Source: Bacteroidales bacterium
GTDB taxonomy: Bacteria > Bacteroidota > Bacteroidia > Bacteroidales > Bacteroidaceae
Direction of reading: 5' to 3'
Assembly (NCBI GenBank): GCA_018064685.1
Contig: JAGHUS010000083.1
Location: forward strand, 1-48,402
DNA: 48,402 nt
The notes beneath the pieces were generated by a model. The model saw only the letters and a list, made by a program, of their open reading frames with translations, did not search any database and was not told where the DNA came from. The position numbers and the translations under genes are program-made. Positions 17,888-26,341 of this stretch are shown here, piece after piece (positions within the stretch are counted from its first letter, which is position 1; each line of letters begins with the position of its first letter).

Positions 17888-17980
17888 TTGATAGGGGCGG
17901 CCTGAAAGGCCACTATTCTCATAACCCAAGGCGTCGCTTCGCTTTGCCGTTGGGCTGAATGCTTTCTGGGCTTTCAGCCC
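17888..17980. repeat. REP-like palindromic element
   Basis: GGCCTGAAAGGCC is followed by CCCAAGGC...GCCGTTGGG and then GGGCTGAA (17952-17959) pairing with TTCAGCCC (17973-17980). The order of motifs matches the tandem REP-like copies at 41-187. It could also act as a terminator for the operon, although no T-run follows. Confidence 0.65.
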
Positions 17981-18017
17981 GTTTGGCAGGGTGGGATCTT
18001 TAGTATAATAATGTGTG

Positions 18018-18137
18018 TTAGCCTTGGATGACCAGCTTCATGGCTGATTCATCAAGAGCAAAAAACAACATGATGTGCATATTGGTGCCAATTGCCACCC
18101 GAAAGACATCATAATACCCAAAATCAATGCCTCTGCA
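18018..18137 (-). pseudogene. Remnant of a gene 3' end (copy 1)
   Basis: On the minus strand, a 39-codon stretch open on both sides of the repeat reads ...NMHIMLFFALDESAMKLVIQG and then a stop. A stop precedes it in frame at 18138-18140 and there is no start. The last 16 residues closely resemble those encoded by the second remnant at 20074-20130. The two DNA segments (18022-18062 and 20079-20121) are about 85-90% alike. It is probably the tail of a decayed gene; the family is not recognised. Confidence 0.5.
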
Positions 18138-18167
18138 TCAAGAATTTGGTATGAAATTTCTATTTTG

Positions 18168-18200
18168 TTGCTGATATATGAAAGAAAAGTTGTAAATTTG
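18168..18200 (+). promoter_or_regulatory. Promoter of the rloA-rloB pair
   Basis: TTG at 18168-18170 and TAAATTTG at 18193-18200 are separated by 22 bp and fit the Bacteroidota consensus. The predicted start near 18206 leaves a ~25-nt leader. The pair is therefore probably transcribed separately from the long operon upstream. Confidence 0.65.
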
Positions 18201-18231
18201 CGGGAAAATCACAAATCTTTGAGTTAAAAGT

Positions 18232-19446
18232 ATGATTATTGAATTTTGTGCAACCAATTATCTGTCGATAAAAGAGGAACTGAAGTTGTCATTTATTGCA
18301 ACGCCTCTGAAGGAATCCGTACAGGGTGCCAGTAGTTTGTTTGCCCTTTCGGACACGGGCATTTCTCTGCTAAGAAGTGCCGTACTTTATGGTGCTAACG
18401 CTTCGGGTAAGTCGAATGTGCTGAAGGCGATGGCGTTCTTCAAACGGTTTGTAGCGGATTCGTTCAAAGACAGTCAGGCGGGTGAGGAAATTGACGTTGA
18501 GAACTTCCGTTTGAATGCCAATAGTGTAAAAGAGCATACTGTGATGGAGGCGACATTTACGGATGGCGAGTACATCTATCGCTATGGCTTTGAGGTGGAC
18601 AGACGCTCTGTGCAACAGGAGTGGCTCTACAGGCGTTTGGCCAAAAAGCGTGCAAAGGAGGTTGAATTATTCTACCGTGATGGTAATGAGACAAGTGTTC
18701 ATCCTAAGAGCCAGGTGTTTCAAGAGATTGTAGGCAGAAATATGGTTCGTGGCAATGCTCTGTTGCTATCCACGGCTGCACAGTTCAATGAGCAGACATC
18801 GGTAAGTATTCTCAGGTGGTTGTCTGACACTCAGGTGCTTTTCTGTTCGGAAGACGAGAAACTTTGGGAAAATGCCATACGTTATTTGGACGATGAGAAG
18901 TTGCGTGAGAGAATAACTGCTTTTGCCCGTTATGCGGATCTTGGCATTGAGAATATCTCGAAGGTGGATAATCGTCTCGTCAGCCATCATCGCCAATATG
19001 ACGATGAAGGTCGGGAGGTGAACAATGTGGCATTTGCCTTCAACCGGAATGAGTCGGAAGGTACAATAAAATATTTTGCTCTAGCGTACCCCATCATTGA
19101 TGCGCTGGATCATGGCAAACGAGTCATCATTGATGAACTTGACTCCAAGTTGCATCCATTGCTGGTGAAGCGTATCATTGCTCTCTTCAATGATGCCAGC
19201 ACCAATCCTCATGGTGCACAGTTACTGTTTACTGCTCATGATACTCATCTTTTGAGTGCTGAACTTTTCCGCAGGGATCAGGTATGGTTTACGCAGAAAG
19301 ACAACCTTGGTGCCACTGAGCTTTATTCATTGGCAGAATATAAGGTGCGCAGCAACTCGCCTTTCGAAAAGGATTATCTTCTGGGCAAGTATGGCGCAAC
19401 ACCCTTGGTGGGCGACATGGAACGAGTACTTAACACTAAGAAGTAG
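18232..19446 (+). CDS. rloA: RloA/AbiLi-like AAA ATPase
   Basis: This 404-residue ABC/SMC-like ATPase has Walker A GANASGKS at 54-61 and Walker B VIIDELD with D301 and E302. An LLFTAHD switch-type segment follows, and the C-terminus has the usual EKDYLLGKYGATP region. The N-terminus MIIEFCATNYLSIKEE is typical of overcoming-lysogenization-defect-like and RloA ATPases. Together with the next gene it forms the two-gene layout of AbiL (AbiLi/AbiLii), an abortive-infection system, and of RloA/RloB, first seen near type I restriction loci. The ATPase is thought to hold and release the toxic partner on phage sensing, by analogy with other ATPase-effector pairs. Confidence 0.9.
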   Translation: MIIEFCATNYLSIKEELKLSFIATPLKESVQGASSLFALSDTGISLLRSAVLYGANASGKSNVLKAMAFFKRFVADSFKDSQAGEEIDVENFRLNANSVKEHTVMEATFTDGEYIYRYGFEVDRRSVQQEWLYRRLAKKRAKEVELFYRDGNETSVHPKSQVFQEIVGRNMVRGNALLLSTAAQFNEQTSVSILRWLSDTQVLFCSEDEKLWENAIRYLDDEKLRERITAFARYADLGIENISKVDNRLVSHHRQYDDEGREVNNVAFAFNRNESEGTIKYFALAYPIIDALDHGKRVIIDELDSKLHPLLVKRIIALFNDASTNPHGAQLLFTAHDTHLLSAELFRRDQVWFTQKDNLGATELYSLAEYKVRSNSPFEKDYLLGKYGATPLVGDMERVLNTKK

Positions 19447-19448
19447 CT

Positions 19449-20069
19449 ATGGCAAAGCGACGTGACCACAAGAACTCAAACCTGACTCGCAAGACGGGGG
19501 GCAGGGAGATTAAGCAATCATTCCTCATCGTATGTGAGGGCGAGAAGACTGAGCCTGACTACTTCAAGGCTTTCCGCATGACTACGGCTACGGTAAAGGC
19601 TGTGGGACAAGCCATGAACACCATGACGCTGGTGAGCAAGGCTATCAGTATTCGTGAAGCTGACAAGCAGAAAAAACTCAGATACGACCAATGTTGGGTG
19701 GTGTTTGATAAGGATGATTTCCCAGCTAAGGACTTCAACCAAGCCATACTGTCTGCCGAAAAGAATGGATTTCACGTTGCATATAGCAATCAAGCCTTTG
19801 AATACTGGTTCCTTCTGCATTTCAACCTCTATACAGGCGCCCTTCACAGAAATCGCTATGCAGAGATGCTGACAAAACTTACCGGCATACCATACGCGAA
19901 GAATGAAGGTCATGGTGCGGTCATGTACAATCTGCTAAAAGCTCGTCAACCGAAAGCTATTGCCAATGCAGAACGTGTGCTGACGGAAATAGCAAATGGT
20001 AATCCAGCAGAAGAAGAATCTTCCACAACGGTCCATCGCCTTGTTCAAGAACTCAATAAGTTCTTGTAA
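19449..20069 (+). CDS. rloB: RloB/AbiLii-like putative effector
   Basis: This 206-residue protein matches the RloB family. The N-terminus is basic, followed by FLIVCEGEKTEPDYFKAF (about 26-43), a WVVFDKDD acidic motif (about 82-89) and SNQAFEYWFLLHF (about 111-123). The conserved Glu plus DxD-like acidic residues resemble a Toprim-type nuclease arrangement, which is family-level inference. The start codon is two bases after the rloA stop, indicating translational coupling. It would be the effector of the pair. Confidence 0.9.
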   Translation: MAKRRDHKNSNLTRKTGGREIKQSFLIVCEGEKTEPDYFKAFRMTTATVKAVGQAMNTMTLVSKAISIREADKQKKLRYDQCWVVFDKDDFPAKDFNQAILSAEKNGFHVAYSNQAFEYWFLLHFNLYTGALHRNRYAEMLTKLTGIPYAKNEGHGAVMYNLLKARQPKAIANAERVLTEIANGNPAEEESSTTVHRLVQELNKFL

Positions 20070-20073
20070 TTAG

Positions 20074-20130
20074 TCACTCTTGGATGACCAACTTCATGCT
20101 TGATTCATAGAGAGGAGCAAATACTCTGAT
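20074..20130 (-). pseudogene. Remnant of a gene 3' end (copy 2)
   Basis: On the minus strand, 18 codons read IRVFAPLYESSMKLVIQE and then a stop, with an in-frame stop just upstream at 20131-20133. The sequence is related to the remnant at 18018-18137, so the two copies bracket rloA-rloB in the same orientation. It is too short to be functional. Confidence 0.45.
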
Positions 20131-20291
20131 CTACGAGATATAATCACAAAATGATCGGCATACAGAGTCTGAAACTGAAACTATTTTTCGGAAAACTTTT
20201 TTTTGAATGTTGCAGGATAGCACGGTTCTTCTAGCAGGGGCAACTTGACCGAAGCGCAGAAGAAGGAAGTTCACACGGACAGGTATCACAC

Positions 20292-20331
20292 AAGTCCGCA
20301 TTCACCAAGAGCAGACGGTGGGTGCGGACTT
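20292..20331. terminator. Hairpin downstream of rloB
   Basis: AAGTCCGCA (20292-20300) pairs with TGCGGACTT (20323-20331), with an inner CACC/GGTG pairing. CTATAATATAT follows on the plus strand. It is a possible terminator for rloB. The ~150 bases before it (20140-20291) hold no gene that I can identify. Confidence 0.5.
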
Positions 20332-20341
20332 CTATAATATA

Positions 20342-20385
20342 TAAAACAAAGACTCCCGACCTTCCGCAGGGGAAAGTCGGGAGTT
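20342..20385 (-). terminator. Intrinsic terminator of the nifU-like/GGGtGRT operon
   Basis: GACTCCCGAC (20351-20360) pairs with GTCGGGAGTT (20376-20385). Read on the minus strand, the hairpin is followed by TTTGTTTTAT. It sits about 115 bp past the stop codon of the GGGtGRT gene. Confidence 0.75.
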
Positions 20386-20501
20386 CCTCGAATTGCAAGA
20401 TGCGAGGATAGGATTTAATTAATAATGTGTTGAGCTTGTCTCAACGAAAAAAAGGAATAGATGCGCAAAGGCACCTATTCCTTGTATTGGGAAGTATCGG
20501 A

Positions 20502-21521
20502 TTACTTCTTGTTCAGAGCGAGGTCAACGTTTACAGCACATGCTACAGAGCAACCTACCATGGGGTTGTTACCGATGCCGAGGAAGCCCATCATCTCAAC
20601 GTGTGCGGGAACTGATGAAGAACCAGCGAACTGAGCGTCTGAGTGCATACGACCCAGAGTATCGGTCATACCGTAAGAAGCGGGGCCTGCAGCCATGTTA
20701 TCGGGATGCAAGGTACGGCCGGTACCACCACCTGAAGCTACTGAGAAGTAGGGCTTACCAGCGCGGGTACGCTCCTTCTTGTAGGTACCAGCAGTGGGGT
20801 GCTGGAAGCGGGTGGGGTTGGTAGAGTTACCAGTGATAGAAACGTCTACGTCCTCCTTCCACATGATGGCAACACCTTCGCGTACGTCGTCAGCACCGTA
20901 GCAGTTTACTGCTGCACGGGGACCGTTAGAGTAAGCGATGCGCTGTACCTCCTTCAGCTCGCCAGTGAAGTAGTCGAACTGGGTCTGTACGTAGGTGAAA
21001 CCGTTGATACGGCTGATGATCATAGCAGCGTCTTTGCCGAGACCGTTGAGGATGCAACGGAGGGGCTTGTCGGCTGGTCTTGACTTGTTAGCCATCTGGG
21101 CAATCTTGATAGCACCCTCGGCAGCAGCGAATGACTCGTGACCTGCGAGGAATGCGAAACACTTGGTCTCGGGCTCGAGCAGACGAGCAGCGAGCTCGCC
21201 GTGGCCGATACCAACCTTACGGTCGTCGGCTACAGAACCGGGGATGCAGAATGACTGCAGACCCTCGCCAATGTAGTTGGCAGCCTCGACAGCGTTCTTA
21301 GCCTTCTCCTTCAGAGCGATAGCGGTACCTACAACGTAAGCCCACTTAGCGTTCTCGAAGCAGATCATCTGGGTCTCCTCGCAAGTCATGTAGGGATCCA
21401 GACCAGCAGCCTCACAAATCTCGTTAGCCTCCTCGATAGAAGCAATACCGTGCTTATTCAAACATGCCAAAATCTGCGCAATACGACGGTCCTGGCTCTC
21501 AAACTTTACTTCACGTATCAT
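20502..21521 (-). CDS. GGGtGRT protein
   Basis: This 339-residue protein belongs to the family named after its own motif, seen here as GGGTGRT at 264-270. Several cysteines are present (for example C20, C36, C47, C54, C92, C156, C207 and a C-terminal pair near VGCSVACAV). The molecular function is not established. The family is regularly found beside a NifU-like scaffold protein, as here, which suggests a role linked to Fe-S or sulfur metabolism. It begins 19 bases after the NifU-like gene ends, so the two form an operon. Length is normal and no defects are seen. Confidence 0.92.
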   Translation of the reverse strand: MIREVKFESQDRRIAQILACLNKHGIASIEEANEICEAAGLDPYMTCEETQMICFENAKWAYVVGTAIALKEKAKNAVEAANYIGEGLQSFCIPGSVADDRKVGIGHGELAARLLEPETKCFAFLAGHESFAAAEGAIKIAQMANKSRPADKPLRCILNGLGKDAAMIISRINGFTYVQTQFDYFTGELKEVQRIAYSNGPRAAVNCYGADDVREGVAIMWKEDVDVSITGNSTNPTRFQHPTAGTYKKERTRAGKPYFSVASGGGTGRTLHPDNMAAGPASYGMTDTLGRMHSDAQFAGSSSVPAHVEMMGFLGIGNNPMVGCSVACAVNVDLALNKK

Positions 21522-21540
21522 ATTGTATTCCTCCTATATT

Positions 21541-22242
21541 TTAGTCCTTGCGGGGATCGATTGACTTAACAGCACCGTCCTCAGCCTTGGTGCGGCCATA
21601 GGTACCGGTAACACTCTTCAGAGCCTCGTCGGCAGGTACGCCCTTCTTGATAGCGTCCATGAACTTGCCCATGTGAACGAACTCGTAACCACAAACCTGG
21701 TCGTCCTTGTCGAGATACATCTTGGTGATGTAACCCTCGGTGAGCTGCAGGTAACGGGTGCCCTTAACCTTGGTACCGTAGAGAGTACCGGTCTGAGAGA
21801 TGAGACCCTTGCCGAGGTCCTCGAGACCAGCGCCGATCATCAAACCACCCTCAGAGAAAGCAGACTGGGTACGACCGTAAACAATCTGGAGGAAGAGCTC
21901 GCGCATAGCGGTGTTGATGGCATCGCAAACGAGGTCGGTGTTCAGAGCCTCGAGGATGGTCTTGCCGGGCAGAATCTCAGATGCCATAGCGGCAGAGTGA
22001 GTCATACCTGAGCAACCGATGGTCTCGACGAGAGCCTCTTCGATAACGCCTTCCTTAACATTCAGGGTGAGCTTGCAAGCGCCCTGCTGGGGTGCACACC
22101 AACCGATACCGTGGGTCAAACCGCTGATGTCCTTAATCTCCTTTGCCTGTACCCACTTTCCCTCTTCGGGGATGGGAGCAGGACCATGGTTGGGGCCTTT
22201 GGCCACGCAACACATGTTCTGTACTTCGTGTGAATAAACCAT
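21541..22242 (-). CDS. NifU-like Fe-S cluster assembly scaffold protein
   Basis: This 233-residue protein resembles the N-terminal scaffold domain of NifU/IscU. Candidate cluster ligands are C11/C12, C49 (GWCAPQQGAC, with C56) and C77 (GCSGMTHSAA). The C-terminal half contains YLQLTEGYITKMY and is specific to the subfamily that pairs with GGGtGRT. IscU-type proteins build transient Fe-S clusters and pass them to client proteins. It is the first gene of the minus-strand pair, with a -7 element 32 bp upstream. A true IscU would normally lie with iscS, which is absent here, so this is probably a specialised paralogue. Confidence 0.88.
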   Translation of the reverse strand: MVYSHEVQNMCCVAKGPNHGPAPIPEEGKWVQAKEIKDISGLTHGIGWCAPQQGACKLTLNVKEGVIEEALVETIGCSGMTHSAAMASEILPGKTILEALNTDLVCDAINTAMRELFLQIVYGRTQSAFSEGGLMIGAGLEDLGKGLISQTGTLYGTKVKGTRYLQLTEGYITKMYLDKDDQVCGYEFVHMGKFMDAIKKGVPADEALKSVTGTYGRTKAEDGAVKSIDPRKD

Positions 22243-22273
22243 AATAATTAATTATAAATTGGTATTTGTGATA

Positions 22274-22281
22274 CAAATCTA
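22274..22281 (-). promoter_or_regulatory. -7 element for the nifU-like operon
   Basis: CAAATCTA on the plus strand reads TAGATTTG on the minus strand, matching TAnnTTTG. No convincing -33 box is at the expected distance. The rest of the 303-bp divergent region contains the opposing promoter and the 8-bp tandem repeat. Confidence 0.5.
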
Positions 22282-22375
22282 TGTGCAAAAATAGATAAAA
22301 ATAGGTATTCTTGCAATTATTTCAGTGGTTTTTTCTGAATTGATACTAAAATGGGTAGATTTTAAGGTGTGAAAG

Positions 22376-22406
22376 TTGCAATTCGGGGATGGATTTAGTA
22401 TCTTTG
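22376..22406 (+). promoter_or_regulatory. Promoter of the DMP19-like gene
   Basis: TTG at 22376-22378, a 20-bp spacer, and TATCTTTG at 22399-22406 fit the Bacteroidota consensus well. Transcription would begin near 22412, immediately before the tandem repeat. Confidence 0.7.
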
Positions 22407-22421
22407 CACGCTTATTATTGG

Positions 22422-22517
22422 GTTATGTGGTTATGAGGTTATGAGGTTATGTGGTTATGAGGTTATGTGGTTATGAGGTTATGTGGTTATAAGGTTGTGA
22501 GGTTATAAGGTTGTGAG
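22422..22517 (+). repeat. Twelve tandem 8-bp units in a 5' leader
   Basis: The units are variants of GTTATGTG and GTTATGAG, with GTTATAAG and GTTGTGAG at the 3' end. They total 96 bp with no interruption. The array lies between a predicted promoter and the ATG at 22546, so it would be transcribed. The unit length is typical of slippage-prone simple repeats. Confidence 0.9.
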
Positions 22518-22545
22518 GCGTTAAAACCAAAATAAAAAATAGAAT

Positions 22546-23049
22546 ATGGAGATAAAGATAGATGAGAGTGCCGTGATAGCGGCTGCACAGGAGGGAATGG
22601 ATGCCTTTGTGGAGCTTTTCCGCAAGCATATTCTGGATGCTATAGGTGGTGAACTGAATGCAGAGACGATGCCTAAGCTGAATGCTGACCAGATAACACT
22701 GCTGGCCTATATGACGGTGCGCGAAGAGGTGATGGACGGTGGGTTTGTGCAGCTCATTCACAACGGCTACGGACCGTTCATCTTCCTCAACCCATTTGCA
22801 AAGGCTATGCGTCAGTGGGGATGCAAAGAGTTCACGAATCTCATCTATGACGGCAGGAAGCTGTTTGAACAGTATGGTGATGAGCTGACGAAGGACTGTA
22901 CTGACGAGGAGTTCATGGCGCTGTTTGAGCAGTATCCCGAGTTTGACGATCTGGACGACCGCTTCATTGAGATGGAAGAGGAAGTGACAGAGACTGTGGC
23001 ACGATATGTGGACGAAAACATTGAGCGGTTTGCCGAGATAATCAAATGA
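22546..23049 (+). CDS. DMP19/DUF4375-like protein
   Basis: This 167-residue acidic protein resembles the DMP19 (DUF4375) family through LNADQITLLAYMTVREEVMDGG (47-68), followed by LIHNGYGPFI and a helical, Glu/Asp-rich C-terminus. Neisserial DMP19 is a DNA mimic that relieves repression by a transcription factor; whether this protein does the same is unknown. It is preceded by a good promoter and an unusual tandem-repeat leader, and smpB follows 40 bp downstream. A purely housekeeping role cannot be excluded. Confidence 0.75.
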   Translation: MEIKIDESAVIAAAQEGMDAFVELFRKHILDAIGGELNAETMPKLNADQITLLAYMTVREEVMDGGFVQLIHNGYGPFIFLNPFAKAMRQWGCKEFTNLIYDGRKLFEQYGDELTKDCTDEEFMALFEQYPEFDDLDDRFIEMEEEVTETVARYVDENIERFAEIIK

Positions 23050-23077
23050 TTAAACGGTTAATCGATTAGACGTTTAA
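23050..23077. promoter_or_regulatory. 28-bp symmetric dyad before smpB
   Basis: TTAAACG (23050-23056) and CGTTTAA (23071-23077) flank a central AATCGATT (23060-23067), with three bases on each side. It could be an operator or a structural repeat; similar TTAAACG-rich stretches are common in intergenic DNA of this group. Confidence 0.35.
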
Positions 23078-23089
23078 AGTGTTCGATCT

Positions 23090-23566
23090 ATGGCAAAGAA
23101 AGAGATAAAAAAGAATTACGCAATACAGATCAAGAACAAGCGGGCTGAGTTTGACTACCTTCTGCTTGACCAGTATACCGCTGGCATCGTGCTGACGGGA
23201 ACCGAGATAAAGAGCATCCGACAGGGAAAGGCTTCGCTGGTGGAGACATTCTGCTACATCCGCAACGGCGAGGTGTGGGTTAAGAATATGTATATTGCCC
23301 AATACAAGGAGGGTTCGTACAACAACCACGTGGAGCGACGCGACCGTAAGTTGCTGCTCAACCGCAAGGAGATACGCAAGCTGCAGAGCGGCGAGAAGAC
23401 TCCCGGCTACAGCATCGTGCCTACTTTGCTCTATGTCAATGAGAATGGGCTGGCCAAGCTTGACATCTACCTGTGCCGCGGTAAGCGGGAATATGACAAG
23501 CGTGAGACGCTGAAGGCGAAGGACGACAGACGGGAGATGGACAGGGCATTCAAGAAGAGCTACTAG
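23090..23566 (+). CDS. smpB: SsrA-binding protein SmpB
   Basis: This 158-residue protein is the tmRNA-binding partner needed for ribosome rescue by trans-translation. The family landmarks are present: AEFDYLL near the N-terminus, [19 protein letters not shown], a VKNMYIAQY strand, KLLLNRKEI, and the basic tail that mimics the mRNA path ([19 protein letters not shown]). Length is usual for the family. The tmRNA gene itself was not seen in this window. Confidence 0.98.
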   Translation: MAKKEIKKNYAIQIKNKRAEFDYLLLDQYTAGIVLTGTEIKSIRQGKASLVETFCYIRNGEVWVKNMYIAQYKEGSYNNHVERRDRKLLLNRKEIRKLQSGEKTPGYSIVPTLLYVNENGLAKLDIYLCRGKREYDKRETLKAKDDRREMDRAFKKSY

Positions 23567-23643
23567 GCGAGTTCATAGTTTATAGTTATTCGACATGCGT
23601 CTTATCATGCTTCGCAGTCATAATTTACAATTTAGCTGACGCG

Positions 23644-25065
23644 ATGAATTCACCTTTCGCCTCTATTCTGTTTCCTTTAATGACATGTGTATTGTTTCTT
23701 GTCTCGTGCGGTAAGCGGGAGGCAAGGGATGTTGTGGATGCCTTGCCAACTATCTTTCCCGACTATACCGAGGTGACGGTGCCCAGCACGATTGCTCCGC
23801 TGAACTTTGGCGTGACGGGGGCTGTGCATGTGCAGGCTGTGATGCGCAACGACAAAGGTTGTGAACTGATGGCCGAGGGTGATGAATATCTGGACATTGA
23901 CTCTGCCGGATGGCACGAACTGCTGGCCGATGGCGGCGACCTGCAAGTGAAGGTAAGCGTGTGGGACGATGATCATCCTGATGGTGCCACGTATCGTCCT
24001 TTCATAATACATGTCAGCCAGGACGCCATCGATACGCATATCACCTACCGCCTCATACCTCCCGGCTATGAGGGATGGCAGGATATGGGTATCTACAAGC
24101 GTAACCTGAGCAACTATGATGTGCAGACCCTTGTCGACAATAGTGCCGACCGTAATTCGTGCATGAACTGTCACATTCCCTGTCAGAGCGATGCTTCTGC
24201 CTACGTTTATCACCTGCGTGGTGAGCAGGGCGGAACTATCATTCATCACGATGGCATTGACGAGAAGATCGACCTGCGCCAGTTGGCCGAAGGCCGTCAT
24301 GGCTCGCATCCCGCCTGGCATCCTAGCCGTCGCTGGATAGCCTTCTCGTCGAACGACACCAAGCAGATATTCTATGCTCGCAGTCGCGACAAGATAGAGG
24401 CTTTCGACCTTTGGTCGGACTTATATATATATGATGTAAAGAACAAGCGTGTCATACTCGACGAGCGTTTCACCGATGCGCAGCAATGGGAGACCTATCC
24501 TTGTTTCTCGCCCGACGGGCATTGGCTGTACTTCTCGACAGCCCACGCGGTGCACATGCCCGAGCAAGCCAACGAGTTGCATTACAGCTTGGTGCGTGTG
24601 CCCTTCGATGCGGAGACGGGGCAGTTGGGTGACACTGTCGACACGCTATACAGTACCTCGCAGCGCGGGGGGACGGCCCTTATGCCACGTGTCAGTCCCG
24701 ACGGGAAGTTCCTGCTCTACACCGTGGCCGAATATGGGGCTTTCAACCTGTATCATAAAGAGTCGGACTTCGAGATGATGAAGATCCCGCAGTTCTCTCC
24801 GTCCGAAGTCTCTGCGCAGGAGGCTTTTGGCAGTTTTGTGGATTGCAGCGCCATCAACAGCAAGGATGCTGAGAGCTACCATGCGTGGAGCTCGAACGGA
24901 AGGTGGATGTTGTTCAGCAGCAAGCGTGTGGACGGTCGTTACACACGCCTCTTCATAGCCCATTGGGATGGCGAGAAGTGGAGCAAACCCTTTATGCTGC
25001 CGCAACAGGATACGAGGCTGGACATACGGCTTATGATGGCCTATAATGTGGCGGAGTTTGAGTGA
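23644..25065 (+). CDS. PD40/TolB-like lipoprotein with a haem CXXCH motif
   Basis: This 473-residue protein has a lipoprotein signal (LVSC, acyl cysteine C22), so it is exported and membrane-anchored. Residues 230-400 contain TolB/PD40 beta-propeller motifs such as SHPAWHPSRRWIAFSS, YPCFSPDGHWLYFST and MPRVSPDGKFLLYT. A CMNCH motif at 173-177 is a candidate covalent haem c site, preceding the propeller. Similar proteins are common in Bacteroidales; their function is not established, though an electron-transfer or sensing role is plausible. A 20-base overlap with a longer frame of the next gene disappears if that gene starts at 25115. Confidence 0.8.
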   Translation: MNSPFASILFPLMTCVLFLVSCGKREARDVVDALPTIFPDYTEVTVPSTIAPLNFGVTGAVHVQAVMRNDKGCELMAEGDEYLDIDSAGWHELLADGGDLQVKVSVWDDDHPDGATYRPFIIHVSQDAIDTHITYRLIPPGYEGWQDMGIYKRNLSNYDVQTLVDNSADRNSCMNCHIPCQSDASAYVYHLRGEQGGTIIHHDGIDEKIDLRQLAEGRHGSHPAWHPSRRWIAFSSNDTKQIFYARSRDKIEAFDLWSDLYIYDVKNKRVILDERFTDAQQWETYPCFSPDGHWLYFSTAHAVHMPEQANELHYSLVRVPFDAETGQLGDTVDTLYSTSQRGGTALMPRVSPDGKFLLYTVAEYGAFNLYHKESDFEMMKIPQFSPSEVSAQEAFGSFVDCSAINSKDAESYHAWSSNGRWMLFSSKRVDGRYTRLFIAHWDGEKWSKPFMLPQQDTRLDIRLMMAYNVAEFE

Positions 25066-25114
25066 CCCCACCCCTAGCTCCGCCCCGAGTCGGGGGATAG
25101 ACGAAACAGGAAAG

Positions 25115-26341
25115 ATGAGTAAACTAAAAGGAAAGAAGAAGAAAAGGGGACTTGCATTGCGTGTGAGTCCTACCAGGCTGACATGTGCTCTCTATGGGGT
25201 CTTCGTCGTCCTTTACGTGCTCGTAGTCGGTACACGCTATGGCGTTATCTTCCGCATGATAGAGGCCAATAGCTGGACGGACGAATATTTCTGCCACCTC
25301 TGCCGTTACCCCTATCTGGGGGCTTTGATGTATGCGCTTCCTATGGCACTAGCAGGTCTTGTATTCTGCTTGTTCAGATTAAGAAAATATGCTCCTTTGA
25401 CTCTTCTTGTTCCCTTGTTTCTGGCTTATTATTTTGCACCACATCTCCGCACGGACGAGGGCAGCTATCGCCTCTTTTCGGCAGAGATGGAACAGGAGAG
25501 GCAGGTGTGCAACTACATCCTTATGGCCGACGACAAGCAGTGGGACGAACTTCAGGAGACGCTTCGCCGCGATGGCAATATGGACACGCCATTGGGTATG
25601 CGATATGCCTTGTTGGCCGAGAGCGCGCTGGGAAGATTACCCGATGCGCTCTTCCGCTATCCCGTACACTCGCCCGACGATCTTTTGTTCCGTGGCGACC
25701 GTTCGGCAGTCAGTTGCCAGTTCAACCGTCAGTTCTACGAGAATCTGGGTGTCTACGATGAGGCCTTCCATCAGGCTATGGAATATGGCGTGAAGCAGAA
25801 GGGTGGTTGTTGCCTAGGCACTTTGCGCCACCTCGCCGACTATGCCTTGGCCAGTGGTGATTGGCAGGTGGCTGAGAAGTATCTGACGGTTCTTGCCGAC
25901 GCCTGGTTGCAAGGTGACTTTGTAGAACAACGGCGCACGACGCTTGCTGAGGTGCGTGAGCAAAGGCTGCAGGCCGAGGCCAGACAGGACAGCACATTGT
26001 TATTGCCGCTCAGAGGCGAGAGCTTCGTGGGACTATATCCCCTGCGCAGTGAGATGGTGCGATTGGCCTACTACGAGGAGGGCGACAGCCAGAAGGCTGT
26101 GGACTATCTGCTCTGCATTGCCTTGCTTGAGAAGAATCTGGACACGTTCTACAATGTCCTCACTGAGTTTCCCCACTACCAACAACGTGTTTTGCCGCAA
26201 TGCTATCAGCAAGCCATTGACATACTGCAGTCGCAGGGAATGGCTTGGCGAGATGCTTCACAGGGCTCATACGCGTATTATTTTTATAATGTAGCCATTC
26301 CGGATGGCAATAATGACATGCAGATGTCATCCATAAACTGA
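25115..26341 (+). CDS. DUF6057-like membrane protein
   Basis: The 408-residue protein begins at 25115, where AGGAAAG precedes ATG. An in-frame start at 25046 would overlap the upstream gene and add residues without character. The N-terminal ~110 residues contain about three membrane helices ([43 protein letters not shown]). The rest is soluble and helical, with TPR-like spacing ([34 protein letters not shown]). It resembles the DUF6057 family of Bacteroidales, whose function is unknown. Its stop overlaps the metH ATG by one base. Confidence 0.75.
   Translation: MSKLKGKKKKRGLALRVSPTRLTCALYGVFVVLYVLVVGTRYGVIFRMIEANSWTDEYFCHLCRYPYLGALMYALPMALAGLVFCLFRLRKYAPLTLLVPLFLAYYFAPHLRTDEGSYRLFSAEMEQERQVCNYILMADDKQWDELQETLRRDGNMDTPLGMRYALLAESALGRLPDALFRYPVHSPDDLLFRGDRSAVSCQFNRQFYENLGVYDEAFHQAMEYGVKQKGGCCLGTLRHLADYALASGDWQVAEKYLTVLADAWLQGDFVEQRRTTLAEVREQRLQAEARQDSTLLLPLRGESFVGLYPLRSEMVRLAYYEEGDSQKAVDYLLCIALLEKNLDTFYNVLTEFPHYQQRVLPQCYQQAIDILQSQGMAWRDASQGSYAYYFYNVAIPDGNNDMQMSSIN

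Noticed and set aside
20213..20291. SRP, 6S or tmRNA gene
   Set aside because: No characteristic conserved core of these RNAs was found in the stretch.
22422..22517. Possible CRISPR array
   Set aside because: Units are 8 bp with no spacers and no cas genes nearby.
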